Shown here: piece after piece, positions 31,575 through 41,175 of the stretch
Position numbering within the stretch: the stretch's first letter is position 1
How the letters are laid out: the number at the start of each line of letters is the position of its first letter
Source of the DNA: Stomoxys calcitrans
Lineage: Eukaryota > Arthropoda > Insecta > Diptera > Muscidae
NCBI RefSeq assembly: GCF_963082655.1
Contig: NC_081554.1
Location: 55,056,498-55,120,497 of the forward strand
Direction of reading: 5' to 3'
DNA: 64,000 nucleotides
Position numbers and translations under genes: made by a program
Notes under the pieces: generated by a model
The model's database searches: none
Told to the model about the DNA's origin: nothing
What the model saw: only the letters and a program-made list of their open reading frames with translations

Positions 31575-31890
31575 CTAAACTTACGGATCTCACTTAGGGG
31601 ATGTTAGGGGCGAATGGACTTGGCATAAGCCCCAGTAAGACTGAGACAGTACTATCACCTGGAAACGAAACTGGACGATTTCAAGACCCTTCCCTGGAAG
31701 GAGCTGAGTTGCCGAAGATGCGAAAGGTTAAAAATCGTTGCCTGCGCGGCCATTTTTTTTCTAAGAAACGTCGTCATGGTAAGTGGCCGTTTTTTACTAC
31801 TACGGATCTCGATTAGGGCGTGTCAAGGGCCAATGGACTCCAGTAAGACAGAGTTCGTACTATCACCTGGAAACAAAAGCTGGTACGGAA
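31575..31890 (+). pseudogene. Duplicated LINE RT fragment
   Basis: Two partial copies, near 31590-31720 and 31800-31885, both contain TACGGATCTC, CCAGTAAGAC and TATCACCTGGAAAC. The first encodes ISPSKTETVLSPGNETG, matching the NPSKTELVLFTRK segment after the RT catalytic core. The sequence between them includes TTTTTTTTCTAAG. Confidence 0.55.
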
Positions 31891-32330
31891 TAGTTGTGTG
31901 CACCACACAGGCTGGAACATTAAGGTCCGATCAGTGTGGTGTTCATTGCCGTCACCAGAAGTTTAGCTGCGAGCTACCGGGCCCGTCCACAGGTTGCTGA
32001 TTGTGGAATGCTCCATACGGAGTGCTGCAATGGCAGTCGCGGACAATCAGCGGTATCGAGCGGAGGCTCAGTGAGAGGCCGCTCGGCACGTCGATATAAC
32101 AAGGCGGGTTTTTGGCGTCTGAAATAACCAACGGCCACCCTGTTCCCGGAACGGGCTTGCTCACCTACAGGAACGTGGCGAGGATTGCCACCTGTCGTGA
32201 CGAGTAGGAGTTGGAGGTCTACCACCTTTAGTGTCACTGCATTTGCATAAATGTGAGAAGATGCAGGGTTATTGGGGACCACCTCTTTCCGTGACTTGAC
32301 TCCCTCCAAGCACTTAGCTTAGGCATTGGT
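31891..32330. other. GC-rich island, possible LINE 5' region
   Basis: The segment is much richer in GC than its surroundings (for example GAGAGGCCGCTCGGCACGTC and CCACCCTGTTCCCGGAACGG). It follows LINE RT debris directly and could be a 5' UTR or ORF1 part of such an element. No motif was recognised, and open frames on both strands look like by-products of composition. Confidence 0.35.
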
Positions 32331-33022
32331 TTTCTCTTCCCTTTTTCATCGAAAAGCCGCAGGGTTTGAGGCCTGGAATTGCAATGTTACTTTCGGTGAT
32401 ATGAAAGGCATTTTCAGGCTGATGTTGCACTTAAAATAGGTATTAGCGAAAACAAACGAGTACTTCGAGTGTTCAAAAGAACAATTCATGGGAAAAGTTT
32501 GAGATCTGAAATCCATTATGAAACAGGTATTCGCACTACACCAGATCTTTGACAGCTCCTTACATTCAACGACAATTTGTCATTGGAACGAACGAAACGA
32601 GTAAGTACTTGGAGTGTTTGAGAAAAAAATTACGATTTTTGTAGAAGTTACAAAAGGACCAACAAAGAAAAGATGTGTGCTCGTTTAGCACTGGTTATGG
32701 AACTTATAGCTTATCCGAATTTTCGGATAAAAACAATTGAATAGCTTCCAGTTAGGGGTAAATATGGAGTAATTCGAAGGCATTCATCATTCTAAAGTGA
32801 TCCAGATACAAGGAATGCAGATTGTCTGAGTTACAATGCAAACTACTACCATCAATCCTTGTGCGTCAAAGCTAATTTCAAACTTAAAACCAATTTTCGA
32901 AGTTAACTAAAAGGCTGAAAAGTCTTAACCAAAGTTGATTTCCTAGAAGTTTATGTAACAGAGGTTCTTTTTGTGATAGATTCAAAACTTAAACTAAGGA
33001 AAATTTTATCTTTGTTTTTTTC
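32331..33022. other. Unassigned, probably intron of the MADF gene
   Basis: No repeat or exon was recognised. It lies directly downstream of the exon's splice donor on the minus strand, so its left extent as intron is inferred. Confidence 0.4.
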
Positions 33023-33028
33023 TCATAA

Positions 33029-33034
33029 ACTTAC
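33029..33034 (-). other. Splice donor of the MADF exon
   Basis: On the minus strand the exon ends GGTGCG and is followed by GTAAGT, a consensus 5' splice site. Reading through it would add only three codons before a TGA. Confidence 0.8.
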
Positions 33035-33739
33035 CGCACCGAAATATTTCATTTCTTTACTTCTCATGCGACGGTGTTGCGATAACGTGGGTGTTGTAGA
33101 GGCCGCCGAAGCTGTTTCATAGCCTGACGCCGTTAAACCATTGAGAGCAGCCGCTGCAGCAACTGCCGCCGCTGCATGTTGATGATGATGCGGGTGATGA
33201 TGATGATGATGACCATTTGTTGTGATGCCACTGCTACTGGTGCTGCTGCCATTGTTGTTTAGACTAGCATTGTTTGAGCCCGAGGCTCCATTGAGGCCAC
33301 TTACTCCTACCCCTCCACCTCCTCCGCCACCCCCCGAGCCCACTCCCCCACCAGCTATGCCAGCCATTGCACTCGCACTACCACCCCCGGCCTCCATAAA
33401 ATCGAAACGTTTAAAGGCATACCATTTGGAGGGATTGGGCTGTATACCTTGATACAGTTTCACCAACATTTTATGTTTCTCTCTTCGATACTGGGTAAGC
33501 AGGACATTCATTTTGCGCTCGACTTCAGCCTTGCTGCAGCCAAAACGTTCAGCGATTTCTGACCATGCACGAAAACGGCACAGTTTGTCTTTGTACTTGG
33601 GATCGGCACGATTCCACAATTCCGTATGTGATCGATATTGTTCGATAAGCTCGAGAGCATCATCATTGGTCCATTCCATGATTTTGGCATGCATCAGGCT
33701 GTTGCGCAATGCTGCAGGATTGAAATTCATTAGAGAGTC
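33035..33739 (-). CDS. MADF-domain protein, first coding exon (partial gene)
   Basis: The coding part runs from the ATG at 33730 to 33035, 232 codons ending in phase 0 at the splice donor. Residues about 19-112 form a MADF (Adf-1/Myb-SANT-like) DNA-binding domain. They start EWTNDDALELIEQYRSH, continue with ELWN, FRAWSEIAERFGCSKAEVER and LLTQYRREKHKM, and close with KWYAFKRFDFM. A Gly-rich linker, an Asn/Ser stretch, a His-rich tract (six His, then PHHHQH), an Ala-rich tract and a basic segment (HRRMRSKEMKYFGA) follow. MADF proteins are insect transcription regulators or chromatin-associated factors; the target genes cannot be read from this. The rest of the protein must lie in further exons to the left. 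I cannot name the orthologue. Confidence 0.88.
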
Positions 33740-33790
33740 CTAGAGAGATTTTTGTTTAAGTAGGAAAGAAGGGTGGGGAGTATCAAAGTG
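33740..33790 (-). other. Splice acceptor upstream of the MADF start codon
   Basis: Read on the minus strand, a pyrimidine-rich stretch (CCCCACCCTTCTTTCCTACT) is followed by TTAAAC and then CTCTCTAG, putting the exon start at 33739, nine bases before the ATG. This implies an upstream non-coding exon at higher coordinates. It is a motif reading; the alternative is that this region is 5' UTR. Confidence 0.55.
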
Positions 33791-35440
33791 ATTATGATGA
33801 GAGTAGAGAGTATTGAGACCGTAAAAGCTGTGGGAAAGTTGAAGTAGGCTTGAGTTAGGCTCTTAGGTTTATGTTGCTGCTTCCCCAGTGGTAAGGACCT
33901 TTTTCTTCCGGACGATATGTGATGATATGATGTTTTCTTCTGCTTACTCAATTTATAATTGGTTTGTTTTTCTCTTCTTCTTCTTATGGAATCCTAGTCT
34001 TTGCTGTTTTTATGACTTGAGAAATTTCTTAGTCCTCTGCCTCCAAGGATTTTTTTATGTTTTTTTTTTTGTCTATCAAGGAATGTTTTCAAGATATATG
34101 CTGCAATCGTTTTGTGATATTTTTATTACACCTATCGATATATGCAGCATAGTGACTATTTTGCAGTTGCGGAAATGTCTTTTTACTTTTGAAATTGGCA
34201 AAATTTCTCATTTGGAAATTTTTTTGCTAGTGTTTTATGGTTGACTCTGCAAAAACTCTTGGCGCTCAAGTTTTGCTTGTGGACATCATGCTGAACTGAA
34301 AGTAGAAGAGTATATAACAAATATTAATTATGTAGAAAGTAGTAAAGTTATGAGAAACAAAGCTTTGCCATTAAAGGTCACACCTTCCATTATTTAAAAA
34401 AAATTTTGAATGATACAATCGGATATTGCCTGACTGCAGATCGTAGGGTTCTCTGTTTCTACTACCACTCGAAATACAAAAAAATTGCTGTTGTTAATAG
34501 AATTGACCGGAACCCCGATTTCGTCAAGCTCCAACCAGACTCATCAGTAGGATCTGCCGCCTTTGTGGCGATTTCGTCAGGCTTCAACCAGACTCATCAG
34601 TAGGATCTGTCATAAAGGTGAGTTGTGAATACTCCAAATTTATGTGGCCCAATCCGCACTTGAAGGGATGTACCGCTTTAATGTCGCTGGCTAGAATAGA
34701 TGTCTCAGTCCGTCATGACTGGTTACTGTCTGTTCGGAAAACATCCTGGCAGAATGAAGGTTGTAAGAAACGACTTAAGCAGAAGCTGTGAGGACGTCGA
34801 GGAAGAATAGACTGTAGAACAACTGTTGTGTGTGTGTGTCTGTTTCGCACTGGCAGTCGAAAAGAGCTCCAATTTAGGTTCTCATTTCTTTGAGAACTAG
34901 TCTGATTCTGCAAGTTGTTTAGCTTTTTAAAGCGATCTGAATGGTTCAGGGGTACGAACTGGAAGGCATCTTCCTTCTTATATTCCTCTGGTATCACAAT
35001 AGACGATACTTCCTGAGTGAGTTTGAATGGAAGATTGCCACATAAACCTAATCATACCTTACCAGGCAGTCCGGGAGCAGAGCCACCTCTCGACAGGCAA
35101 AAATTACACTATGCAAGACAACGATGCCACCCTTCTTATTATATGGTTCCGAGGGAGTACTTGGAGTGTTTGTAAGAACAATTTTTTCGTACAATAATGG
35201 ACCCATTTGAATTGGCGAAGAATATCGACATTGCCATAGCCAAAAGGTAATTTTTTCCCAATGAATAAAAAAACCCTCCGAAGAAGTGCTCTGAAAATAA
35301 ACCTGATGGCACACGCAGAGGGGGAAGACCAAAACATCAATGGAAAGACCAGGTGGAGAAAGACAGATCTAAACTACATATCAAGAAAATCGAAGGAGTG
35401 TAGAAGAAGATCGAGGCGCTTGGAAATCTATTCCGAGTCC
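33791..35440. other. Mostly unassigned; small LINE scraps
   Basis: Probably upstream intron of the MADF gene. A direct repeat of TTTCGTCA, CAACCAGACTCATCAGTAGG lies at about 34520-34605, and AGCAGAAGCTGTGAGGACGT near 34780 resembles the LINE linker debris at 27130. Otherwise no features were recognised. Confidence 0.4.
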
Positions 35441-35449
35441 AGAAATTTC

Positions 35450-35640
35450 AAAATTTTATTGTTTGGAAAATTTTGCAAGATTTTATTTTTGAATAAAGTT
35501 TTATCTAACTTTATTTCGATAGTAATATTTTCAAAAATTGTTTTCTATAGAAAATATTGTGCAACATTTATCCTGATAGAAACTTTGGTAACATTTTTCT
35601 TATAAATAAATTTTTAAACTTTTAAATAAAAAATTTTATC
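35450..35640 (+). repeat. 29-bp AT-rich satellite, diverged short block
   Basis: Units such as GAAAATTTTGCAAGATTTTA recur at about 29-bp spacing, more diverged than the main array at 37320. The block sits directly before the G-rich repeat family. Confidence 0.6.
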
Positions 35641-35689
35641 AAAAAAAAGTTACAATTTAAAAATATATATGACACTCGTGTTCTTCTCT

Positions 35690-36395
35690 AAAATACCTGC
35701 CTATTTGGCGGTGTTTTTGGGGAATGGGGCGGCCACTGAGTGACTTGGCCCTGAAAACATATATCACAGTCGTGTTCTATTCTAAACTACACCCCTAGTT
35801 GGGCGGTGTTATGTGGGTGGGAAGGTGCCAAAGACACTTTCTCCCTAATGTTCATGCTCTACTCCTAAAAGACTTTTCATTTGAGCCCCATATTGATATG
35901 ATAAATTTGTCCTCTTCTTTGGGGTGTGTTTTGGTGAAGGGGCGGCCCCCAAACTCTTGGTCCCATATTTTGACATGAGATTCGTATTGTGTTCTAAATT
36001 ACCTGTTATTTGAGTCCCATATTGCCGTGGTCAATAAATACAGGGTGGCTGATGAATATTGCTACAATGATGAATATTGCTACATTTTTTTTTCGGTGTA
36101 TGGAATACATTTTTCTTTTATTCATGTTAAATTAAATTATTAAATTAATTATTAAATTATTATTAATTAAATTAATTAATTAATTAATTAAATTAATTAT
36201 TAAATTATTATTATTAAATAGAAAAAAAGTTATTACATTTTTTTTTGGTAGCGGCTTTCATCAGCCACCCTGTATGTCCGATTTAGGGGTGTTTTGGGGG
36301 CTGGGATAGAGCCCCCACCCCAAATACTTGGTCCCACAACTGGATATCGGATTCCTTTTCTACTCTTAAATACCTTTAGTGTAGTCTACATTGCC
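35690..36395 (+). repeat. G-rich ~90-160 bp tandem repeat family, block 1
   Basis: Units alternate an AT part (CGTGTTCTATTCTAAACTAC, TTTGAGTCCCATATTG) with a G-run part (GGTGTTTTTGGGGAATGGGG). A MITE at 36041-36272 interrupts it. Unit length is irregular, unlike the 153-bp arrays. Confidence 0.65.
36041..36272. mobile_element. 232-bp TIR MITE with TA target duplication
   Basis: The ends CAGGGTGGCTGATGAA and TTCATCAGCCACCCTG are a perfect inverted pair with TA on each side (36039-36040, 36273-36274). Removing the element and one TA gives GTGGTCAATAAATATGTCCG, which matches the uninterrupted repeat near 44635 (ATGGTCGGTAAATATGTCCG). The interior is an AT-rich stretch with many TTAAT repeats, and GATGAATATTGCTAC is duplicated next to the left end. 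It is a non-autonomous Tc1/mariner-type element, unrelated in sequence to the TTGGG family. Confidence 0.88.
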
Positions 36396-36765
36396 TGGAA
36401 TATGGACATTGTATGAAGAATAACACAGTGTCCATAGCCGCCACATGACCAAAGAGAAAGCTGCCTTAACCTCACGGCAGTGGTCGCAGCAATTTGTCTA
36501 GCCACAATGTCCATAGGCGCATTAAATTCAGTGCATCAGATGGTGTCGTCCTCAGTGCGGCTGTAATGCACAAGCAAGCCATCCTTTGGATCCAGTTGAG
36601 TATGGAGCAGCTGGTGGACTTTTGAAGCGCCCTCTACCAGACCACAACACCATATAGCATTATAGTATATAGTAATAGTATTGCAGTATATACCCAATAC
36701 ATAGCACGTGGTCTAAGCCCCCAACTTTTGCCAATGGCTCTCTTGCAGGTGTATACAGGGCCAGA
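36375..36765 (-). pseudogene. LINE RT thumb region remnant
   Basis: On the minus strand a frame begins CKRAIGKSWGLRPRAMYWVY. After an indel it continues IMLYGVVVWW, then NWIQRMACLCITAALRTTPS and DALNLM. IMLYGxxVW..AL...N....L..IQRMA.LxITGAxRTTPxDAL is a hallmark of the region after RT in Jockey-type LINEs. It is broken by stops and a short duplication near 36660. Confidence 0.75.
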
Positions 36766-36814
36766 GTTGCCTTTCTTGCCATTTACAAAAGTTGAATTTG
36801 AAAAGGGCAAGGAA

Positions 36815-37319
36815 ACAATTTTTATATCAGATTTGTACTCCACTTTTAAATACCTTTCATTTGATTCCCATGTTGCCCAAAGCGGTAAACGTGTCCTGTG
36901 GGGTGGGGAACCCCGCCGACACTAAAGGTGCATTTTTATGTCAAGTTCCTACTCTACTCTTTAATAATTTTCATTTGATATCCATATTGTCCAAAGCGGT
37001 AAAAGTGTCCTGTTGGGTGGTGTTTCTGTGGTTGGGGGACCTCGCCGATAGTTATGGTGTCGTTTTAGTGGCAAGTTCACACTCTACTCTTAAATACCTT
37101 TTAATTGATACCCATATTGCCCCATTCGGTTAACGTGCCCGTTCGGGTGGGTTTTGGGATGGGTCGTCCCCCCAGGTTATTTGACCCCAAAATTTTATAC
37201 CAATTTGTGTTTTTTTGGGGTGCCATAAGATGGCATATGATAGTTCGTTTAAATCGGTGCACCAATTCTCGAGATCTGGGGTTTTTGAAAATTGTGGTAA
37301 GGGAAAGGGTCACCCTTGT
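36815..37319 (+). repeat. G-rich tandem repeat family, block 2
   Basis: Several units carry ATACCTTTCATTTGATTCCC, GTAAACGTGTCCTGTGGGGT and similar phrases. They end with AAATCGGTGCACCAATTCTC, GAGATCTGGGGTTTTTGAAA and TAAGGGAAAGGGTCACCC, which match the inner end of the copy at 44208-45099. Confidence 0.65.
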
Positions 37320-39180
37320 TACATTTTATATTTATAGAAAATTTTGTCAAAATTTTATTTTTAATGAAAATTTTTTCAAAATTTTATTTTTATAGAAAAT
37401 TTTGTCAAAATTTTATTTTTATATAAGATTTTGTCAAAATTTAATTTTTATAGAAAATTTTGTCAAAATTTAATTTTTATAAAAAATTTTATCAAATTTT
37501 CTGTTTTATAGAAAATTTTGTCAAAATTTTATTTTTAATGAAAATGTTTTCAAAATTTTTTTTTATAGAAAATTTTGTCAAAATTTTATTTTTATAGAAA
37601 ATTTTGTCAAAATTTTATTTTTATAGAAAATTTTTTCAAAATTTTATTTTTATAGAAAATTTTGTCAAAATTTTATTTTTATAGAAAATTTTGTCAAAAT
37701 TTCCGTTTTAAAGAAAATTTTGTCAAAATTTTATTTTTATAGAAAATTTTGTCAAAATTTTATTTTTATAGAAAATTTTGTCAAAATTTGATTTTTATAG
37801 AAAATTTTGTCAAAATTTTATTTTTATAGAAGATTTTGTCAAAAATTTATTTTTATAAAAAATTTGTCAATTTTTTTTTGAAAATTTTATAAAAAAATAT
37901 ATAGAACATTTTGTCAAAATTTTATTTTTATAGAAAATTTTGTCAAAATTTTATTTTTAATGAAAATTTTTTCAAAATTTTATTTTTATAGAAAATTTAG
38001 TCAAAATTTTATTTTTATATAAGATTTTGTCAAAATTTTATTTTTATAGAAAATTTTGTCAAAATTTTAATTTTATAGAAAATTTTTGTCAAAATTTTAT
38101 TTTTATAGAAAATTTTGTCAAAATTTTATTTTTATAGAAAATTTTGTCAAAATTTTAATTTTATAAATTTTGTCAAAATTTTATTTTTATATAAGATTTT
38201 GTCAAAATTTAATTTTTTTAGAAAATTTTGTCAAAATTTAATTTTTTTAGAAAATTTTGTCAAAATTTAATTTTTATAGTTTTATAGAAAATTTTATCAA
38301 AATTTCTGTTTTATAGAAAATTTTGTCAAAACTTTATTTTTATAGAAAATTTTTTCCAAATTTTATTTTCATAGAAAATTTTTTCAAAATTTTATTTTTA
38401 TAGAAAATTTTGTCAAAATTTTATTTTTATAGATTTTATAAAAACTTTATTTTTATAGAAAGTTTTGTCAAAATTTAATTTTTATAGAAAATTTTGTGAA
38501 AATTTAATTTTTATAGAAAATTTTATTTTTATAAAAAAATCTGTCAAATTTTATTTTTATAGTAAATTTTATCAAAATTTTTGTTTTATAGAAAATTTTG
38601 TAAAAATTTTATTTTTATAGAAAATTTTGTCAAAATTTTATTTTTATGGAAAATTTTGTCAATTTTATTTTTGAAGAAAATTTTGTCAAAATTTTAGTTT
38701 TATAGAAAACAACTTTGTCAGATTTTATTTCTATGGAAAAGTTTTTCCAAATTTACTTTTTATTCAATTCTTTTTCTAAATTTTATTTGTATAAAAAAAA
38801 GTTGTAAGATTTTATTTTTGTACAAATTATTGTCAAAATTCTGTTTCTTTCTTTCTTTCGTTCTTACAAATGTCTTAAACTCACGAAATTCCTTTCTTAT
38901 TGACGGAAGTGATCGAAAAAATTATCTCTTATTATATTTTGTCAAAATTTAATTTTTATAGAAAATTTTGTCAAAAATTTTTTTTTATAGAAAATTTTGT
39001 CAAAATTTTATTTTTATAGAAAATTTTGTCAAAATTTTATTTTTATAGAAAATTTTGTAAAAATTTTATTTTTATAGAAAATTTTGTCAAAATTTTATTT
39101 TTGTAGAAAATTGTTTTTATTTTTTTTTAAATTTTGTCAATTTTATTTTTGAAGAAAATTTTGTCAAAATTTTAGATTTA
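37320..39180 (+). repeat. 29-bp AT-rich satellite, main array
   Basis: The unit reads GAAAATTTTGTCAAAATTTT then ATTTTTATA, 29 bp, for more than 50 copies with point changes (TTTAATGAAAATTTTTTC, ATATAAGATTTTGTC). The stretch 38655-38935 contains a non-satellite insert (ACAAATGTCTTAAACTCACG) that reappears at 39133-39407. Confidence 0.9.
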
Positions 39181-39407
39181 TAGAAAACAACTTTGTCAGA
39201 TTTTATTTTTATGAACATTTTCAAAATTTTCTTTTTATTAAATTTCTTTTCTAAATTTTATTAGTATAAAAAAAAAGTTTTAAGATTTTATTTTTGTACA
39301 AATTATTGTCAAAATACTGTTTCTTTCTTTCGTTCTTACAAATGTCTTAAACTCATGAAATTCCTTTTTTTTTTGACGGAAGTGATCGAAAAAATTATCT
39401 CTTAATG
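38655..39407 (+). repeat. ~480 bp duplication within the satellite
   Basis: Two copies (38655-38935 and 39133-39407) share TTTTTGAAGAAAATTTTGTC, ATAGAAAACAACTTTGTCAG, CTTTCGTTCTTACAAATGTC and GACGGAAGTGATCGAAAAAA. Ordinary 29-bp units separate them, which points to unequal exchange in the array. Confidence 0.8.
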
Positions 39408-39410
39408 ACA

Positions 39411-40930
39411 TATTTTAATTAAAATGATAAAACATTATGTTTATTTATAAATAAATAATATAAATAAATGTTTATAAATACCACAAAGTAGCTGCTTTCA
39501 TGCTAAGTGACATGCAACACGTGCCACCAATCAAATTTTATAATTTGGAGGCGAACATTAACGCACCAACCAATTGCACACACACACACACTTTAGAAGT
39601 TGACTCAATGCGTAGTGCATACATACACACTTCCACATAGCTGGGATTTCAGACCACCAAATTGCCAAACTAAATTATTTTTCACGAAGAAGCCAAAACT
39701 AACTATAATAGTTTTGCTTGAAAATTTATAAAAAAAACATGGATTATCTTGCCCATAACACTTTGAAATAATTTCGCCACCCCCAAACAGATTTAAACTC
39801 TGAACCACATTTTCTCCCTATATTGCGGATTTTCAAATAAAATTTTTAGTTTGGATAAAATCTTTATGGAAATTTAAATTTCTATTGTTTTTTTTTATAA
39901 AACTTTATAAAATAAAGTACAACTACCTCTTGGATAGAAAATGAGTTGGATCTCTAAGCTTTACTTACATTCCATGGCTAAAAAAAGTTCGTAGTTGATT
40001 ATTTCGCCGGTATTTTAACAATTTGCTGAAATTTCAATGACTTAAAAATAGTAATGGGCTCTAATCAGTTTTTGTTTTGTTTGCTATTTTTAAACGCAAA
40101 TGCAAAAACAAACGTCGGCAAAAAAAAAAAAAACACTCACACACATACACACCCCATACACATGCACACACGGCAAAACGAAAAATACGCCGTGGAGATA
40201 AATCAAGTCATTGAACGTGGTGGAGTGTTGTTTGTTTGTTTGCATTATTTGGCTTATTTGGGGGGAATTTTTGGTGTGGTCGTCACTTTGTTTGTCCATG
40301 TTTTTGTTGATTGTATTGCTGGCTGTTTTTGTTGTTTTTTTTTTTTTTATTTTGCATTTTATTATATTTATTCGAAATTTTATCATTTTTTTGCTGGAGT
40401 TGTTGTTTTCTATTTAATTTTTGCTAATAGGTCACACATTAACAAGAAATTTTATAAGATTGTGATGGTGAACACACACAAAAAAAATGTGATGGGTACC
40501 ACAGAGAGAGCATAGTTTTAGTTAAAAAAAATACAACGCGCCATATATGTTCAAAACTATCACCTTGAAGAGAGTTAAGATAGAGCCACTCAGCTTTAGC
40601 CATTTTAGTACGTTCAACGACCCTTTGGAAACTGTTATACAAAACATGATAATACCTTTGGTTTTCTAGATTAAAACTAAAAAACTGTAACGCTAGTAGA
40701 AAAACTTTTCAGTTTTGAGGGGTCTAAAGTAAAGCCTAAGAAAGGTCAATACGTTAAAAAGCGATATATTATGGAGTTGGCAAAGTTCGCCACAGGAAAA
40801 AAATAATCTGCAATCATAAAGAGCAGTCCAAAACAGTTTTTGGGACGTATGCTCCTCAATATAATAATGTAGGTATAACACATTGCCTTGGTACAACATC
40901 AATTCTCTTTAAGAAAATTGCTCAAGAAAT
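39411..40930. other. Unassigned unique sequence
   Basis: (CA)n tracts lie near 39578-39592 and 40137-40172. A T-rich tract at 40325-40350 produces a low-complexity hydrophobic open frame that I do not accept as a gene. Confidence 0.4.
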
Positions 40931-40934
40931 TTTG

Positions 40935-41175
40935 TAAGAATATTCTTATGGAAAAATTTTCAAAAATTTCATTTGTATAGAAAATACTGTTAAAAATTCA
41001 TTGCCGTAGAAAATTTTGTTAATATTTTGGTAATTAAAAAATTTTATTTTTATAGAAAATTTAGTCAAAATTTAATTTTTATAGAAAATTTAGTCAAAAT
41101 TTAATTTTTATAGAAAATTTTGTCAAAATTTAATTTTTATAGAAAATGTTTTCGAAATTTTATTTTTATAGACAA
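40935..41175 (+). repeat. 29-bp AT-rich satellite, short block
   Basis: About eight units (TTTATAGAAAATTTAGTCAA) lie directly before the head of the G-rich element at 41176. The same satellite also precedes the heads at 35690 and 44208. Confidence 0.75.

Noticed and set aside
33222..33452. Proline-rich plus-strand frame antisense to the MADF exon
   Set aside because: It is the complement of the Gly-rich coding tract. The MADF domain, splice donor and start codon all support the minus strand.
37320..39180. CRISPR-like regular repeats
   Set aside because: The 29-bp units are directly contiguous with no unique spacers, and the sequence is eukaryotic. This is a satellite.
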